Source: Salinicoccus sp. YB14-2
Lineage (GTDB): Bacteria > Bacillota > Bacilli > Staphylococcales > Salinicoccaceae
DNA: 64,000 nucleotides
Reading direction: 5' to 3'
Assembly: GCF_001265075.1 (NCBI RefSeq)
Contig: NZ_LFKO01000001.1
Span: forward strand, 626,627 to 690,626
A program made the position numbers and the translations under genes. Below, in pieces: positions 20,520 to 30,474 of the stretch. The notes below the pieces were generated by a model. It ran no database searches, was not told the origin of the DNA, and worked only from the letters and a program-made list of their open reading frames with translations. Each line of letters starts with the position of its first letter. The stretch's first letter is position 1.

Positions 20520-21569
20520 TTAACTCTCTTTCTTAGTAAAAATAATGCGCCCTGAATTGGTTTGCAGTACACTTGTCACTTCTACACTGACAGTCTGATT
20601 CACCAGTTTTCTGCCATCTTCGATAACAACCATTGTACCATCTTCAAGATAGCCGACACCCTGGTCTTCTTCTTTACCATGTTTTGTCACCATAATATCC
20701 ATTGTATCGCCCTGCTTGATGATCAGTTTGATTGCATCTGACAGTTCATTGACATTTAACACTTTAATATTGTGCACCTGGCATACACGGTTCAAATTGT
20801 AATCGGTCGTGATCAATGCCGCATTCTCTTCTTTCGCCAGCTGTACCAATTGCTGATCGACGTCCAGTTTGTCATATTTAACCGGCTGGATATTCACATT
20901 TTCGGAGCTTTCCTGAAGTACGCGAAGCATTTCCAAACCTCTCTGCCCGCGGTCCCTTTTCACGGAATCCGTGGAATCCGCAATCAACTGTAATTCATCC
21001 AGCACAAATTGAGGCACTGAGAGTTCTCCCTCTATAAATCCTGTTTTTACTACATCCACAATTCGTCCATCTATTATGGCGCTGGTATCCAGCAGTTTTT
21101 TCTGCCCCTGGGGGCTGTCCTGTTGTTCTTTGACATTCTGTTTAGGGAGCAGTTCCAATACTTCGCTGTGTTTTTTCATACCAATCTGAAAACCCAGGTA
21201 ACCTAAAATAATTGCCAGTGCGAAAGATATGACTTCGCTCACGATCGGAATATTTAATGTATTTAATAATAATGATATTAAGACAGCAACAACAAGTCCA
21301 ATGACCATGCCCAATGTCGCAAAAATAATTTCAGGCAGATTTCTGTTTAAAAGGATACCTTCACCTTTACGGATCAATTGCTCCACTTTATCAATAGACC
21401 AATAGAAGAGGGTCAAAAAGAGCAGTCCGCCAATCAAAGCGTGTACCAGTGCGTTGTTCAGTATGGCCGGCAGATCGGCAGGCAGGATGGAAATCAAGTC
21501 AGGAAATAACCACACACCTAGTGATACACCACATAAAAAGTATAAAATATACAATAAGTATCTCAACAT
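20520..21569 (-). CDS. Membrane PIN-TRAM protein (YacL family)
   Basis: This 349-residue protein is read from the ATG at 21569, which follows AAGGAGGTGAATGTC. Four N-terminal membrane segments fill about residues 1-125, followed by a PIN nuclease-like domain (LLDTSAIIDGRIVDVV, with later acidic positions in ITTDYNLNRV) and a C-terminal TRAM domain (GKEEDQGVGYLEDGTMVVIE). The family is a presumed membrane-tethered ribonuclease of unknown target. Its place between radA and ispD is conserved in Bacilli. Confidence 0.9.
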   Translation of the reverse strand: MLRYLLYILYFLCGVSLGVWLFPDLISILPADLPAILNNALVHALIGGLLFLTLFYWSIDKVEQLIRKGEGILLNRNLPEIIFATLGMVIGLVVAVLISLLLNTLNIPIVSEVISFALAIILGYLGFQIGMKKHSEVLELLPKQNVKEQQDSPQGQKKLLDTSAIIDGRIVDVVKTGFIEGELSVPQFVLDELQLIADSTDSVKRDRGQRGLEMLRVLQESSENVNIQPVKYDKLDVDQQLVQLAKEENAALITTDYNLNRVCQVHNIKVLNVNELSDAIKLIIKQGDTMDIMVTKHGKEEDQGVGYLEDGTMVVIEDGRKLVNQTVSVEVTSVLQTNSGRIIFTKKES

Positions 21570-21602
21570 GACATTCACCTCCTTAATATTGTATTTATCA
21601 AG

Positions 21603-22973
21603 TTAATTAAATGCGTATTTTATCGCCTGGCCCAGATCATTCACACCATAAACTTTCAAACCTTCCGGAAGCTGAATGCCGGACAGGCTCGCTTTGGGTA
21701 CAATGGCCCGCTTGAAGCCAAGCTTGGCCGCTTCCTGCAAACGCGATTCAATCTTGGTTACACGCCTTATTTCGCCCGTTAAGCCGACCTCGCCGATAAA
21801 ACAGTCATCACCGCGAACTTCTTTATTTTTAAAACTTGAAGCTATGCTGATAATGACACTTAAATCTACGGCGGGCTCTTCCAATTTCACACCGCCTGCA
21901 ACCTTGATGTAGGCATCATGCTGCTGCATGAGATAACCGCCGCTCTTCTCCAGGACTGCCATTAAAAGTGACAGACGATTCTGGTCAATTCCTGTTGCCA
22001 TACGTCTTGGATTATGAAAATGAGTCGGTGTAACAAGCGCCTGGACTTCTACGAGCATCGCCCTTGTGCCTTCCATTGTCGCTACAATTGCAGAGCCCGG
22101 CGTGTTTTTAGAACGCTCTTCCAGAAAAATTTCAGAAGGATTCAACACTTCTTTCAATCCTATGTTTTTCATTTCAAATATTCCCATTTCATTCGTCGAT
22201 CCAAAACGGTTCTTCACAGCTCTTAAAATACGGAATGTATGATGCTGGTCTCCTTCAAAATAAAGGACGGTATCCACCATATGTTCCAACAGACGCGGCC
22301 CTGCAATCTGGCCTTCCTTTGTCACATGACCAACGATGAATGTTGCAATGTTTTCACCTTTGGCAATATTCATCAGGCTTTGAGTACATTCTCTGACCTG
22401 CGATACACTGCCCGGGGCGCTCGTAATATCCGGGTGGAATATTGTCTGAATGGAGTCTATGATCAGAAAATCCGGTTTCGATTTCTTTATCTCGTCATGG
22501 ATGTGATAGAGATTCGTTTCACAATAGACATTCAGGTTATCACTTGATTCTTCCAGCCTGTCTGCCCTTAGCTTGATCTGTTCAAGCGATTCCTCTCCGG
22601 AGACGTATAACACTTCATGCTCTTCAGACAATGTTAATGCAGTCTGAAGTAGAATCGTCGATTTTCCGATACCCGGATCTCCGCCGATTAAAATAAGAGA
22701 GCCATTCACAATACCGCCGCCAAGAACGCGGTCAAATTCCCCGCTTTTCGTTAAAGTTCTTGGTGTAAAAGTTTTTTTGACGTTATTCAATTTTACAGGC
22801 CGGCTGCTTTTCTCCGGCTCCTGTTTGCCTAGTGTCCCGCGGCCTTTCGTTTCTTTATGTATCAATTTTTCTTCCATCTGATTCCACGCACCGCAGCTTG
22901 GACATTTTCCCATCCATTTAGGTGATTCATATCCGCACGCCATACACTCAAACACATTTTTAGTTTTCGCCAT
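21603..22973 (-). CDS. radA: DNA repair protein RadA
   Basis: This 456-residue protein shows the N-terminal C4 zinc finger ([19 protein letters not shown]), a RecA-type ATPase with Walker [11 protein letters not shown], the RadA-specific KNRFG motif, and a C-terminal Lon-protease-like domain. It is a branch-migration helicase acting in recombination and, in competent species, in transformation. The clpC-radA order is typical; a terminator between them suggests separate units. Confidence 0.97.
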   Translation of the reverse strand: MAKTKNVFECMACGYESPKWMGKCPSCGAWNQMEEKLIHKETKGRGTLGKQEPEKSSRPVKLNNVKKTFTPRTLTKSGEFDRVLGGGIVNGSLILIGGDPGIGKSTILLQTALTLSEEHEVLYVSGEESLEQIKLRADRLEESSDNLNVYCETNLYHIHDEIKKSKPDFLIIDSIQTIFHPDITSAPGSVSQVRECTQSLMNIAKGENIATFIVGHVTKEGQIAGPRLLEHMVDTVLYFEGDQHHTFRILRAVKNRFGSTNEMGIFEMKNIGLKEVLNPSEIFLEERSKNTPGSAIVATMEGTRAMLVEVQALVTPTHFHNPRRMATGIDQNRLSLLMAVLEKSGGYLMQQHDAYIKVAGGVKLEEPAVDLSVIISIASSFKNKEVRGDDCFIGEVGLTGEIRRVTKIESRLQEAAKLGFKRAIVPKASLSGIQLPEGLKVYGVNDLGQAIKYAFN

Positions 22974-23070
22974 ATTTGACAGCTTCCCCCAGTCTGTACT
23001 CTTTATTATTGTATTACTATTTAGAAAGATTTTAAAGTGTGGAATCTATAAGTAAAAATGAAAACAGAAT

Positions 23071-23097
23071 AGCCCAAACCAACACTCGATTTGGGCT
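23071..23097 (-). terminator. Terminator between clpC and radA
   Basis: Arms AGCCCAAA and TTTGGGCT (23071-23078, 23090-23097) lie just behind the clpC stop. On the minus strand they are followed by ATTCTGTTTTCATTTTT, an imperfect T tract. The mcsA-mcsB-clpC message probably ends here. Confidence 0.65.
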
Positions 23098-23105
23098 TTC
23101 TGCTT

Positions 23106-25553
23106 CTACTTCTTGACTGCTTCTTTTTTCTTCGTTTTCACTGTGAACTCTTCATTTTTATAATCGACTACGACCACTTTATTTTCGAAGTCTGCACCTG
23201 ACAGCAGAGACTCACTTAAAGTATCTTCGATATTTTTCTGAATGCTGCGCGCAAGCGGCCTTGCACCGTATTCAGGATCATATCCATCTTCAGTAATTTG
23301 AGCTTTCGCTTTGTCAGTCACTTCTATATTGATATTCTGGTCGATCAGTCTTTCCTGCAGCTGTTCAATCATCAGTGAAACAATCTCGGTCAAGTGTTCT
23401 TTTTCGAGACTGTGGAAGACGATGATGTCATCTACACGGTTGATGAATTCAGGTCTAAAAGTATCTTTCAGCTCCTTCATCATCGTGCTCTTGATAGTAT
23501 CGTAGTCCTGTGCATTGGAATCAGTTGTCGTTCCGAACCCTGCAAATTTACGATCTCTGAGCTCTTGTGCACCGACGTTTGAAGTCATCACGATGATAGT
23601 ATTTCTGAAGTCGACCGTACGGCCATTCGCATCAGTCAGACGCCCATCATCCAATACTTGCAGCAGCATGTTGAAAACATCCGGGTGTGCTTTTTCGATT
23701 TCATCAAACAGTATGAGTGAATATGGTTTTCTGCGGACTTTCTCCGTCAGCTGACCGCCATCATCATAACCGACGTAACCCGGAGGAGAACCGACCAGTC
23801 TGGAAATCGAATGTTTCTCCATGTACTCGCTCATGTCCACACGTATCATAGCATCTTCTTCACCGAACATTGTTTCACTCAATGATCGGGCAAGTTCAGT
23901 CTTACCGACACCTGTCGGGCCGAGGAAGATGAAACTTCCAATCGGACGCTTCGGATCTTTCAGTCCGGCTCTTGCACGGCGAACCGCCTTGGAGATTGAT
24001 TTCACCGCTTCTTCCTGTCCGATCACTCTGCCGTGAAGGATTGATTCCAGGTTCAGGAGACGTTCAGACTCGCCTTCAGCAATTTTAGAAAGCGGGATGC
24101 CTGTGATGCCGCTGATAACCACTTCAATATCACCCTGCGTCACCGATTGGGACGATTGCCCCTGCTCTTTCTTCCAGCTGTCCTGCTTTTCTTTCAACTG
24201 TTTTTCGAGTTTCGACTGCTGGTCCCGGTAGTTCGCCGCTGATTCAAATTCCTGGCTTTGCACTGCCGCGTTCTTTTCTTTCTTTACCGCTTCCAGCTTG
24301 CTCTCGAGATCTTTCAAATCCGGCGGAGAAGTATAACTGCGAAGTCTGACTTTCGAAGATGCTTCGTCAATCAGGTCAATCGCCTTATCCGGCAGGAAGC
24401 GGTCCTGGATATAACGTGCACTCATTTTAGCTGCTGCATCCAGCGCTTCATCTGTAATATTGATTCTGTGGTGCGCCTCATACTTATCTCTCAAACCTTT
24501 AAGGATCAATACAGTATCTTCAACACTCGGCTCATCCACCTGGACCGGCTGGAAACGACGTTCAAGCGCAGCATCTTTCTCTATATGCTTACGGTACTCT
24601 TCAAGTGTCGTGGCACCGATACACTGCAACTCACCGCGGGCAAGGGCAGGTTTCAAGATATTCGATGCATCGATTGCACCTTCTGCACCGCCTGCACCGA
24701 TCAATGTATGCAGTTCATCAATGAATAAAACGACATTGCCTGCTTTATGGATTTCTTCCATCACTTTTTTCATACGCTCTTCGAATTCACCGCGGTATTT
24801 GGTACCTGCGACAACCGTACCCATATCGAGTGACATGACACGCTTGTCCTTTAAAGTTTCAGGCACTTCATTTTTTATGATGGATTGCGCCAGTCCTTCA
24901 GCAATTGCCGTTTTACCGACGCCCGGTTCACCGATCAATACCGGGTTATTTTTAGTACGGCGGGACAATACTTCAATCACTCTCGTGATTTCTTTGGAAC
25001 GCCCGATGACCGGGTCCAATTGCTCTTCCTGTGCGATTTCTGTCAGATCCCTCGCAAGTGAATCAAGTGTCGGCGTATTGTTGTCTTTCTTTTGAGGATC
25101 TTTACCTTGAAGTGCTTCAGGGTTGCCCAGCATTTTGATGACAGATGCACGGGCTTTCGTGATATTAAGGTCCAAGTTGGCAAGAACACGCGCTGCGACA
25201 CCTTCACTTTCACGGATGAGTCCGAGCAGTAAGTGTTCTGTTCCGACAAAATTATGGTGCAGCTTGCGCGCTTCATCCATGGACAGTTCAATCACTTTTT
25301 TAGCACGCGGTGTGTATCTGATGGATGCTGTTGCATCATCACCTTCATTAATCAGATTGAATACTTCATCACGTACGTTATCTTCACTGATATTGAAGCT
25401 CGATAACACCTTTGCAGCGATTCCTTCTTTTTCTTTTATCAGACCGAGCAATAAATGCTCTGTTCCAATATTCGAATGCTTCAGGCTGATTGCTTCTTCC
25501 TGTGCATATGCAAGTACTTTCTGGGCTCTTTCTGTCAATCTTCCAAATAACAT
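23106..25553 (-). CDS. clpC: ATP-dependent Clp protease ATP-binding subunit ClpC
   Basis: This 815-residue Hsp100 unfoldase has two Clp-N repeats (residues 5-145), a first AAA+ module ([15 protein letters not shown]), a UVR/linker region near residues 420-470, and a second AAA+ module ([15 protein letters not shown]) containing the Clp-P contact loop. It works with ClpP to degrade proteins, including those phosphorylated on arginine by McsB. It is the last gene of the ctsR operon and starts one base behind the mcsB stop. Confidence 0.97.
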   Translation of the reverse strand: MLFGRLTERAQKVLAYAQEEAISLKHSNIGTEHLLLGLIKEKEGIAAKVLSSFNISEDNVRDEVFNLINEGDDATASIRYTPRAKKVIELSMDEARKLHHNFVGTEHLLLGLIRESEGVAARVLANLDLNITKARASVIKMLGNPEALQGKDPQKKDNNTPTLDSLARDLTEIAQEEQLDPVIGRSKEITRVIEVLSRRTKNNPVLIGEPGVGKTAIAEGLAQSIIKNEVPETLKDKRVMSLDMGTVVAGTKYRGEFEERMKKVMEEIHKAGNVVLFIDELHTLIGAGGAEGAIDASNILKPALARGELQCIGATTLEEYRKHIEKDAALERRFQPVQVDEPSVEDTVLILKGLRDKYEAHHRINITDEALDAAAKMSARYIQDRFLPDKAIDLIDEASSKVRLRSYTSPPDLKDLESKLEAVKKEKNAAVQSQEFESAANYRDQQSKLEKQLKEKQDSWKKEQGQSSQSVTQGDIEVVISGITGIPLSKIAEGESERLLNLESILHGRVIGQEEAVKSISKAVRRARAGLKDPKRPIGSFIFLGPTGVGKTELARSLSETMFGEEDAMIRVDMSEYMEKHSISRLVGSPPGYVGYDDGGQLTEKVRRKPYSLILFDEIEKAHPDVFNMLLQVLDDGRLTDANGRTVDFRNTIIVMTSNVGAQELRDRKFAGFGTTTDSNAQDYDTIKSTMMKELKDTFRPEFINRVDDIIVFHSLEKEHLTEIVSLMIEQLQERLIDQNINIEVTDKAKAQITEDGYDPEYGARPLARSIQKNIEDTLSESLLSGADFENKVVVVDYKNEEFTVKTKKKEAVKK

Positions 25554-26582
25554 TTATATAGTCCCTCCTATTTGTTCACGTAATAATGCAGCACGTTCTT
25601 CGGCAACTGCCTTCTCTAATGATACATACTCTTTATTCAGACTGTTTAAACGCATTTTGATGAATGCAGGTTGAATCAATTGAACAAGTTCCTGGAACCT
25701 GATTGTATCTTCAGGCAAATAGCCGAGATCTACGCCCAGTTTAATATTGCTTAAATGATTGGCAGCCTCTTTCAATGAGATTGTATATGCATATTTAAGT
25801 ATGCCGTATGAACGAAAAATCGAATCTTTGGCTTTTATGAGATGTTCGTTATTCATAATTGAGCGCATCTCTATTTCCTCTTCTATGATTCTTTCTTTTA
25901 ATTCATTTAAACTCTTGATGATACCTTCTTCAGACTGACCCAGCGTCAATTGATTGGATAGTTGATATATATGACCGAGCGGCACTGAACCTTCTCCGTA
26001 TATCCCTCGAAGTGTAAAACCAAAGCGGTTTAAGTTATTTGAAACTCTCTGGATTCTGTTGCCAAGGGATAATGCCGGCAAATGGAGCATTATTGAAGCT
26101 CTCAGTCCGGTGCCGATATTCGTCGGACAGGCTGTCAGAAACCCATATTTATCGTCAAACGCATAGTCGAGCCTGTTCTCCAGGCGATCATCAAGTGCAG
26201 AGGCTTTCTCATAAATCTCATCAAGGGAGAGTTCTGCTCCCATTGCCTGAATCCTGATGTGATCCTCTTCATTGACCATTATAGAAACGGATTCATCATC
26301 ATTGATATAACTGAGCCGTCCGCGTTCGGTAAATAAAGGGCTGATCAGATGTTTCTCCACCAGCAGCGCTTTATCTTCAAATTTCAACTCTTCCAGATCA
26401 ACTTTTTTAAAATCACTCAGCGTATCATTCAACGTCTCAATCATCTGAGTCATTTCCTCGTCTTTCACCATATGAGGGAACGGCAGTTCCCTGACATTTC
26501 TTGCCAGACGTATTCTTGATGACATTTCTACAGGTATTTCTTTCGCCTGGCTGACCCAGGGGCTAATTTTTGCCATTGTCAT
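25554..26582 (-). CDS. mcsB: Protein-arginine kinase McsB
   Basis: This roughly 342-residue protein is related to phosphagen kinases. The SSRIRLARN nucleotide-binding motif, the central CPTNIGTGLRASIMLHLP loop with the catalytic Cys, and a C-terminal pArg-binding RDIR-type region are visible. It phosphorylates arginines, including in CtsR, to mark proteins for ClpCP. Two in-frame ATGs (26582 and 26576) are possible starts. It overlaps the mcsA 3' end by 20 bp, so coupling is likely. Confidence 0.95.
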   Translation of the reverse strand: MTMAKISPWVSQAKEIPVEMSSRIRLARNVRELPFPHMVKDEEMTQMIETLNDTLSDFKKVDLEELKFEDKALLVEKHLISPLFTERGRLSYINDDESVSIMVNEEDHIRIQAMGAELSLDEIYEKASALDDRLENRLDYAFDDKYGFLTACPTNIGTGLRASIMLHLPALSLGNRIQRVSNNLNRFGFTLRGIYGEGSVPLGHIYQLSNQLTLGQSEEGIIKSLNELKERIIEEEIEMRSIMNNEHLIKAKDSIFRSYGILKYAYTISLKEAANHLSNIKLGVDLGYLPEDTIRFQELVQLIQPAFIKMRLNSLNKEYVSLEKAVAEERAALLREQIGGTI

Positions 26583-27084
26583 CACCCGCTTCCAATGATT
26601 TGATCTGATCGCGTACTATTGCGGCTTCTTCAAATTCCTGCTCTTGAACCAGTTCAGAAAGTTTCGTACGCAGTTGTTCGATTTCTTTCTTCACCTTAAT
26701 GTAAGCTGAAGATTTTTGAGGTATTTTACCCACATGCTCCGTTTGATAGAGCTGTACTTTAGTAATGATTTCATTGCTTTTCTCGTTGAAAGTTTCATAA
26801 CATTCTGCACAGCCGAACTTCCCTTTTTCCAATATGGATTCAACAGTCGAACCACAGTTCTCACAGTGCTTCTTCTGTTGTTTGTGGGAGCCGAATGGCT
26901 GTTGGGCAGACAACGACTGCAAGAGTTGATGAATGTTGAACGAATCGTCCGAGAAACTTGAAAACTGACTGGAAAACGACTTATTGGCACAAGCTTCACA
27001 TAAATATCTCTCTGTTTTGTTTAAGCCACTGCCTGTCGTTATATGAACAGTCGCTTCATTCTCCTGACATGATTCACAAATCAT
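26563..27084 (-). CDS. mcsA: McsB activator McsA
   Basis: This 173-residue protein from the ATG at 27084 (GAGGAGTGATTAT in front) has two zinc-binding CxxC pairs at the N terminus (CESC, CEAC), two more in the middle (CENC, CAEC), and a C-terminal UVR domain (ELVQEQEFEEAAIVRDQIKS). It activates the McsB kinase and is linked to heavy-metal and heat stress. ctsR ends 5 bp upstream. Confidence 0.95.
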   Translation of the reverse strand: MICESCQENEATVHITTGSGLNKTERYLCEACANKSFSSQFSSFSDDSFNIHQLLQSLSAQQPFGSHKQQKKHCENCGSTVESILEKGKFGCAECYETFNEKSNEIITKVQLYQTEHVGKIPQKSSAYIKVKKEIEQLRTKLSELVQEQEFEEAAIVRDQIKSLEAGDDNGKN

Positions 27085-27088
27085 ATAA

Positions 27089-27556
27089 TCACTCCTCGGT
27101 GTATAAAATGACATCGATTATTTTAAGTAAAATTTTTGCTCTCAGCTGATCCCTAAAAGGTAATTCTATCATTAAACTCTCCCTGTCCAGAGCAGCATTG
27201 ATAATTTTACCTTCTTTTAATGTAATCACGTCATTTTCAAACATCGATTGTACGATGTGCTGGGCATTTTGCTGGCTTAACCCATGACCTATCAGATTTT
27301 TTAAATGAGCAAGATATTCTGATTTTGAATGTGTCTCAACTTTGGTAATTCTTATATAACCGCCGCCGCCGCGTTTACTCTCTACCATGTATCCGTGTTC
27401 ATTTGTAAACCGCGTTTTGATGACATAGTTCAACTGGGAAGGGACACAGTCAAATTTTTCAGCAATAAAAGCACGCTTGATTTCGACGCCTTCGCCGTCG
27501 GAAGCTGCGAGTAATTCTTTCAAATATTGTTCGATAATATCTGACATATTACGCAT
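27089..27556 (-). CDS. ctsR: Transcriptional repressor CtsR
   Basis: This 155-residue protein starts MRNMSDIIEQYLKELL; the ATG at 27556 is six bases after AGAGGTGAT. The winged helix-turn-helix with the glycine-rich wing (ESKRGGGGYIRITKV) senses heat. It represses clp genes and its own operon, for which an operator lies 13 bp upstream. It is inactivated by heat and McsB. Confidence 0.97.
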   Translation of the reverse strand: MRNMSDIIEQYLKELLAASDGEGVEIKRAFIAEKFDCVPSQLNYVIKTRFTNEHGYMVESKRGGGGYIRITKVETHSKSEYLAHLKNLIGHGLSQQNAQHIVQSMFENDVITLKEGKIINAALDRESLMIELPFRDQLRAKILLKIIDVILYTEE

Positions 27557-27568
27557 GCTATCACCTCT

Positions 27569-27616
27569 TTTGACCTTCTTTGACTAAAGTATACATTCTG
27601 CTTGGGTTTTTGGCAA
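27569..27616 (-). promoter_or_regulatory. Promoter and CtsR operator of the ctsR-mcsA-mcsB-clpC operon
   Basis: On the minus strand TTGCCA (27616-27611) and TATACT (27593-27588) are 17 bp apart. Immediately downstream is the tandem heptad AGTCAAA-GAA-GGTCAAA (27585-27569), matching the CtsR consensus GGTCAAANANGGTCAAA except for the first base. Repressor bound there would cover the start site. Confidence 0.92.
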
Positions 27617-27651
27617 ATTTCTTGTTCAAAAATAAAGTTTCTCTTTATTTT

Positions 27652-27665
27652 TGTAAACGTTTGCA
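27652..27665 (+). promoter_or_regulatory. CcpA cre site upstream of nupC
   Basis: TGTAAACGTTTGCA fits the cre consensus TGWAARCGYTWNCW. It sits three bases before a TATAAT (27668-27673), about 107 bp upstream of nupC, so carbon catabolite repression of nucleoside uptake is likely. A second TATAAT near 27705 could be another start. In the other direction the ctsR promoter is about 35 bp away. Confidence 0.75.
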
Positions 27666-27771
27666 TTATAATGATTCAGTATCGCGTTTCAGTCTTATAT
27701 ACTTTATAATGAACTTTTAGAGATGCATATACATAAACACAGCACATATCTTATATTTTGGAGGATTATTT

Positions 27772-29028
27772 ATGGGTATTTTAATGGGAATAGTCGGTAT
27801 ACTATTCACTTTGTTCCTGGCATGGATTGCGAGCAGCAATAAGAAACTTTCATTTAAAAAATGGAAAAATATTCTAATCTTACTCGCTTTGCAGCTGTTC
27901 TTCGCATTCTTGTTCTTGAACACCACATGGGGGCAGACTTTTATCGGCTGGCTGGCCGAAGCATTCAATCATCTGCTTGGTTTTGCCGCTGAAGGCGGAC
28001 AGTTTGTATTCGGTGATTTGATGTCTTTATCTACAGAATCAGCCGCAGCAGGCGACCAGGTTTTATATAACAGTGAAGATGGATTGGCATTCAATGTATT
28101 CTTCTTCAACGTATTGGTCCCTATCATCTTCATCAGTGCAATCATCGGTATTCTTTCCTACACAAGGATACTGCCTTTGATCATTAAAGGTATCGGTATG
28201 CTGATGACAAGAATTACAGGTATGCCTTATATCGAGTCATACAACGGTGCAGCTTCAATGTTCCTCGGTCAGTCCGAAGTGTTCATATCACTTAAAAACG
28301 TTCTGCCGAAAATGACGACTCAGAGAATGTATACACTGGCCGCACAGGCAATGAGTTCCATCTCGCTGTCAATCGTCGGTGCATTCTTTACGATGCTGGA
28401 ACCGCAGTTTGTCATCATCGCCATCGTTCTTAACTTTTTCGGTATTTACATCATCGTGCATGTCATCAACCCGTACGAAGAAGAAATCAGTGATGCCGGA
28501 GTCGAAATTTCAACGAATCCTGAGAAAGGAAAGTCATTCTTCCAGGTGCTTGGTGATTACATCATCGACGGCGGAAAAGTGGTACTTGTCGTTGCAGCAA
28601 TGCTGATCGGTTTCATCGCTCTGATCGGCCTTTTGAATCAGCTGTTCCTCCTGATACCAGGAAGCAGCCTGACGTTCCAGGACATTCTCGGATACATCTT
28701 CATGCCGATCGCATTCCTTATCGGTATACCATGGGATGAAGCCCAGACTGCAGGCAGCCTGATGGCAACTAAACTGATAACGAATGAGTTTGTTGCAATC
28801 GGTGAATTTATGACTATCGCAGAAGATTTATCAGCTAAAACACAGGCAATGGTTTCAGTATTCCTGATTTCATTTGCCAACTTTGGAAGTATCGGTATTA
28901 TCGCCGGTTCGGTTAAAGGTCTTCACAACGAGAGTGGAGATGCAGTTGCGAAATTCGGACTTAAGCTTGTATACGGTGCGTCACTTGTAAGTTTACTTAC
29001 AGCAACAATGGTCGGATTCTTCTTCTAA
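27772..29028 (+). CDS. nupC: NupC-type concentrative nucleoside transporter
   Basis: This 418-residue membrane protein has about ten spans, with the CNT family segments SYNGAASMFLGQSEVF (substrate and cation site) and LYNSEDGLAFNVFFFNVLV. It imports nucleosides with protons or sodium. TTGGAGGATTATTT precedes the ATG. Its position next to ctsR is the same as in S. aureus, where pdxT lies on the far side; here other genes fill that space. A cre site controls it and a strong terminator follows. Confidence 0.93.
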   Translation: MGILMGIVGILFTLFLAWIASSNKKLSFKKWKNILILLALQLFFAFLFLNTTWGQTFIGWLAEAFNHLLGFAAEGGQFVFGDLMSLSTESAAAGDQVLYNSEDGLAFNVFFFNVLVPIIFISAIIGILSYTRILPLIIKGIGMLMTRITGMPYIESYNGAASMFLGQSEVFISLKNVLPKMTTQRMYTLAAQAMSSISLSIVGAFFTMLEPQFVIIAIVLNFFGIYIIVHVINPYEEEISDAGVEISTNPEKGKSFFQVLGDYIIDGGKVVLVVAAMLIGFIALIGLLNQLFLLIPGSSLTFQDILGYIFMPIAFLIGIPWDEAQTAGSLMATKLITNEFVAIGEFMTIAEDLSAKTQAMVSVFLISFANFGSIGIIAGSVKGLHNESGDAVAKFGLKLVYGASLVSLLTATMVGFFF

Positions 29029-29038
29029 TATACAAAAT

Positions 29039-29078
29039 AAAAATCTCTCCCAATAATCAGTTTGGGAGAGATTTTTAT
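29039..29078. terminator. Bidirectional terminator behind nupC
   Basis: The perfect stem AAATCTCTCCCAA / TTGGGAGAGATTT with a 7-nt loop is flanked by A-rich and T-rich stretches on both sides. It can serve nupC and the convergent small membrane gene at 29112-29306. Confidence 0.88.
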
Positions 29079-29111
29079 TTTTCCAGTGAAAGTATTTTGT
29101 TCAGGTGATAT

Positions 29112-29306
29112 TCATCCGTCCAGCCCGACAATAACAAGTACACCCATTAGAATGATCATGATTACAGTAAAAACAATGAAATATTTAACATATCTAAGGG
29201 GATGCTTTTTGAAATAACCGGTGAACTGCAATATGGTCAGCATGCCGCTGACAAGAAAGAAGACGATGGATATCAGTAACATTGTATACAGCACATTTAT
29301 AAACAT
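29112..29306 (-). CDS. Small two-span membrane protein, unknown function
   Basis: This 64-residue protein has two hydrophobic segments (residues 3-29 and 40-62) joined by a basic loop (YFKKHPLRYVKY). AAGGAG lies nine bases before the ATG, which supports translation. I do not recognise the family. It stands alone, convergent with nupC and divergent from the guanidine riboswitch. Confidence 0.6.
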   Translation of the reverse strand: MFINVLYTMLLISIVFFLVSGMLTILQFTGYFKKHPLRYVKYFIVFTVIMIILMGVLVIVGLDG

Positions 29307-29397
29307 GATTGGAAGCTCCTTAATTTCATCCTAAGACCATTGTACAGGAAATATGATCTTACACCATCAGCTCATATAAATTTAAAATTTATCTTGT

Positions 29398-29426
29398 TTG
29401 ATAGTAGTTTTTCCATGTGATATCAT
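29398..29426 (+). promoter_or_regulatory. Predicted promoter of the guanidine-exporter operon
   Basis: TTGATA (29398-29403) and TATCAT (29421-29426) are 17 bp apart, about 20 bp upstream of the guanidine-I riboswitch. Confidence 0.6.
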
Positions 29427-29442
29427 ATGAATGAATATAAGA

Positions 29443-29559
29443 AAGAGTTTACTAGGGTTCCGCAATCTGATTGGTCTGGACCGAGAGTAGACCCATGAAG
29501 CAATTCATGACACGGAAGGATAAAAGCCTGGGAGATTTCAATATCTCCCAGGCTTTTTT
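29443..29559 (+). promoter_or_regulatory. Guanidine-I (ykkC) riboswitch with terminator
   Basis: The conserved landmarks of the ykkC class are all present: ACTAGGGTTCCG, GGTCTGGACCGAGAG, a hairpin arm pair CATGAAG/TTCATG, then ACACGGAAGGATAAAAGCC and GGGAGA. The last conserved part overlaps the left arm of a terminator (GCCTGGGAGATTTC with its partner, 29526-29553, then six T). Guanidinium binding should prevent terminator formation and switch on the exporter pair 28 bp downstream. Confidence 0.95.
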
Positions 29560-29586
29560 ATTTTATCTTTGAAAGGATTTGAATTT

Positions 29587-29922
29587 ATGAACTGGATTAA
29601 AATCATCATCGCTTCCATTTTTGAAGTCGGCTGGGTCATCGGCATCACCCACGCCGATAACTGGTGGCAGTGGGGGCTCACGATCATCGCCATATATGTC
29701 AGCTTCTACCTGCTGATTGTCGCTTCCATGGAACTACCGGTCGGTACATCCTATGCCGTATTTGTCGGTTTAGGTGCAACAGGCGTCGCAATCAGTGATT
29801 TTCTGTTCTTCGGTCAGCCTTTTACAATCTGGAATATAATCTTTATAGGTGTGCTGCTGATCGGTGTCATCGGCCTGAAGATGGTCACATCCGAAGAGCG
29901 TGTGGAAGGGGCTGAGCAATAA
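29587..29922 (+). CDS. ykkC: SMR-family guanidinium exporter subunit YkkC
   Basis: This 111-residue protein has four membrane spans; the conserved Glu13 (ASIFEVGWVIG) is the proton/substrate carboxylate. It closely resembles B. subtilis YkkC (for example GVLLIGVIGLKMVTSEE). The ATG at 29587 is preceded by GAAAGGATTTGAATTT. Control by a guanidine riboswitch points to guanidinium as the natural substrate rather than the multidrug role once assigned. It is coupled to ykkD by a TAATG overlap. Confidence 0.92.
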   Translation: MNWIKIIIASIFEVGWVIGITHADNWWQWGLTIIAIYVSFYLLIVASMELPVGTSYAVFVGLGATGVAISDFLFFGQPFTIWNIIFIGVLLIGVIGLKMVTSEERVEGAEQ

Positions 29923-30236
29923 TGACATGGATTGTACTGATATTTGCAGGAGTTTTTGAAATGCTTGGAGTCAACGCCATTAACGTATACACGCATAACC
30001 GGACCATCAAAGCACTCTTTGGAATATTACTGTTCTTCGGCATCAGCTTTATATGCCTGTCGATTGCTATGAACACCATAGCCATGAGTACAGCTTATGC
30101 CGTCTGGACGGGCATCGGCGCAGCCGGCGGTGCGATCCTCGGTATGCTGTTCTATGATGAACCGAAAAATTTCCCAAGAATATTCTTCATCTCATTAATC
30201 ATAGGCAGTGCGGTCGGTCTGAAGGCGATCAGTTAA
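29922..30236 (+). CDS. ykkD: SMR-family guanidinium exporter subunit YkkD
   Basis: This 104-residue protein has four spans with Glu in AGVFEMLGVNAIN and the Gdx-like segment STAYAVWTGIGAAGGAILGM. It should pair with YkkC as an antiparallel heterodimer in the membrane. It starts inside the ykkC stop codon, so the two are made in equal amounts. Confidence 0.92.
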   Translation: MTWIVLIFAGVFEMLGVNAINVYTHNRTIKALFGILLFFGISFICLSIAMNTIAMSTAYAVWTGIGAAGGAILGMLFYDEPKNFPRIFFISLIIGSAVGLKAIS

Positions 30237-30397
30237 ATCATGTATTGTGAATATACCTGTTCAATCTGATTAAATCAGCTGAACGCACAGTTTTTATATC
30301 TGTGTCGGAATAAGGGTTGGAAATCATGATAATGCAACAAAAAAATACTCCGTAGTGTTGCCATAACGTAAAATAAACAGCTATCACAACACTGCGA

Positions 30398-30444
30398 AGA
30401 AAAAAGTGTCGGAATAGAACGAAATCTCGCACTATCCCGACACT
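30398..30444 (-). terminator. Terminator behind the SRPBCC gene
   Basis: Arms AGTGTCGGGATAG and CTATTCCGACACT (one mismatch) enclose a second small stem (GCGAGA/GTTCT type) and are followed on the minus strand by TTTTTTCTTC. The two-level hairpin is larger than usual. The rest of 30237-30474 holds no gene. Confidence 0.75.
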
Positions 30445-30474
30445 CTCTTTCTAAATGCTGCCGTTTTTATTTGC

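Noticed and set aside
29587-30236. Multidrug (quaternary ammonium) efflux as primary function of the SMR pair
   Set aside because: The guanidine-I riboswitch upstream makes guanidinium the better-supported substrate.
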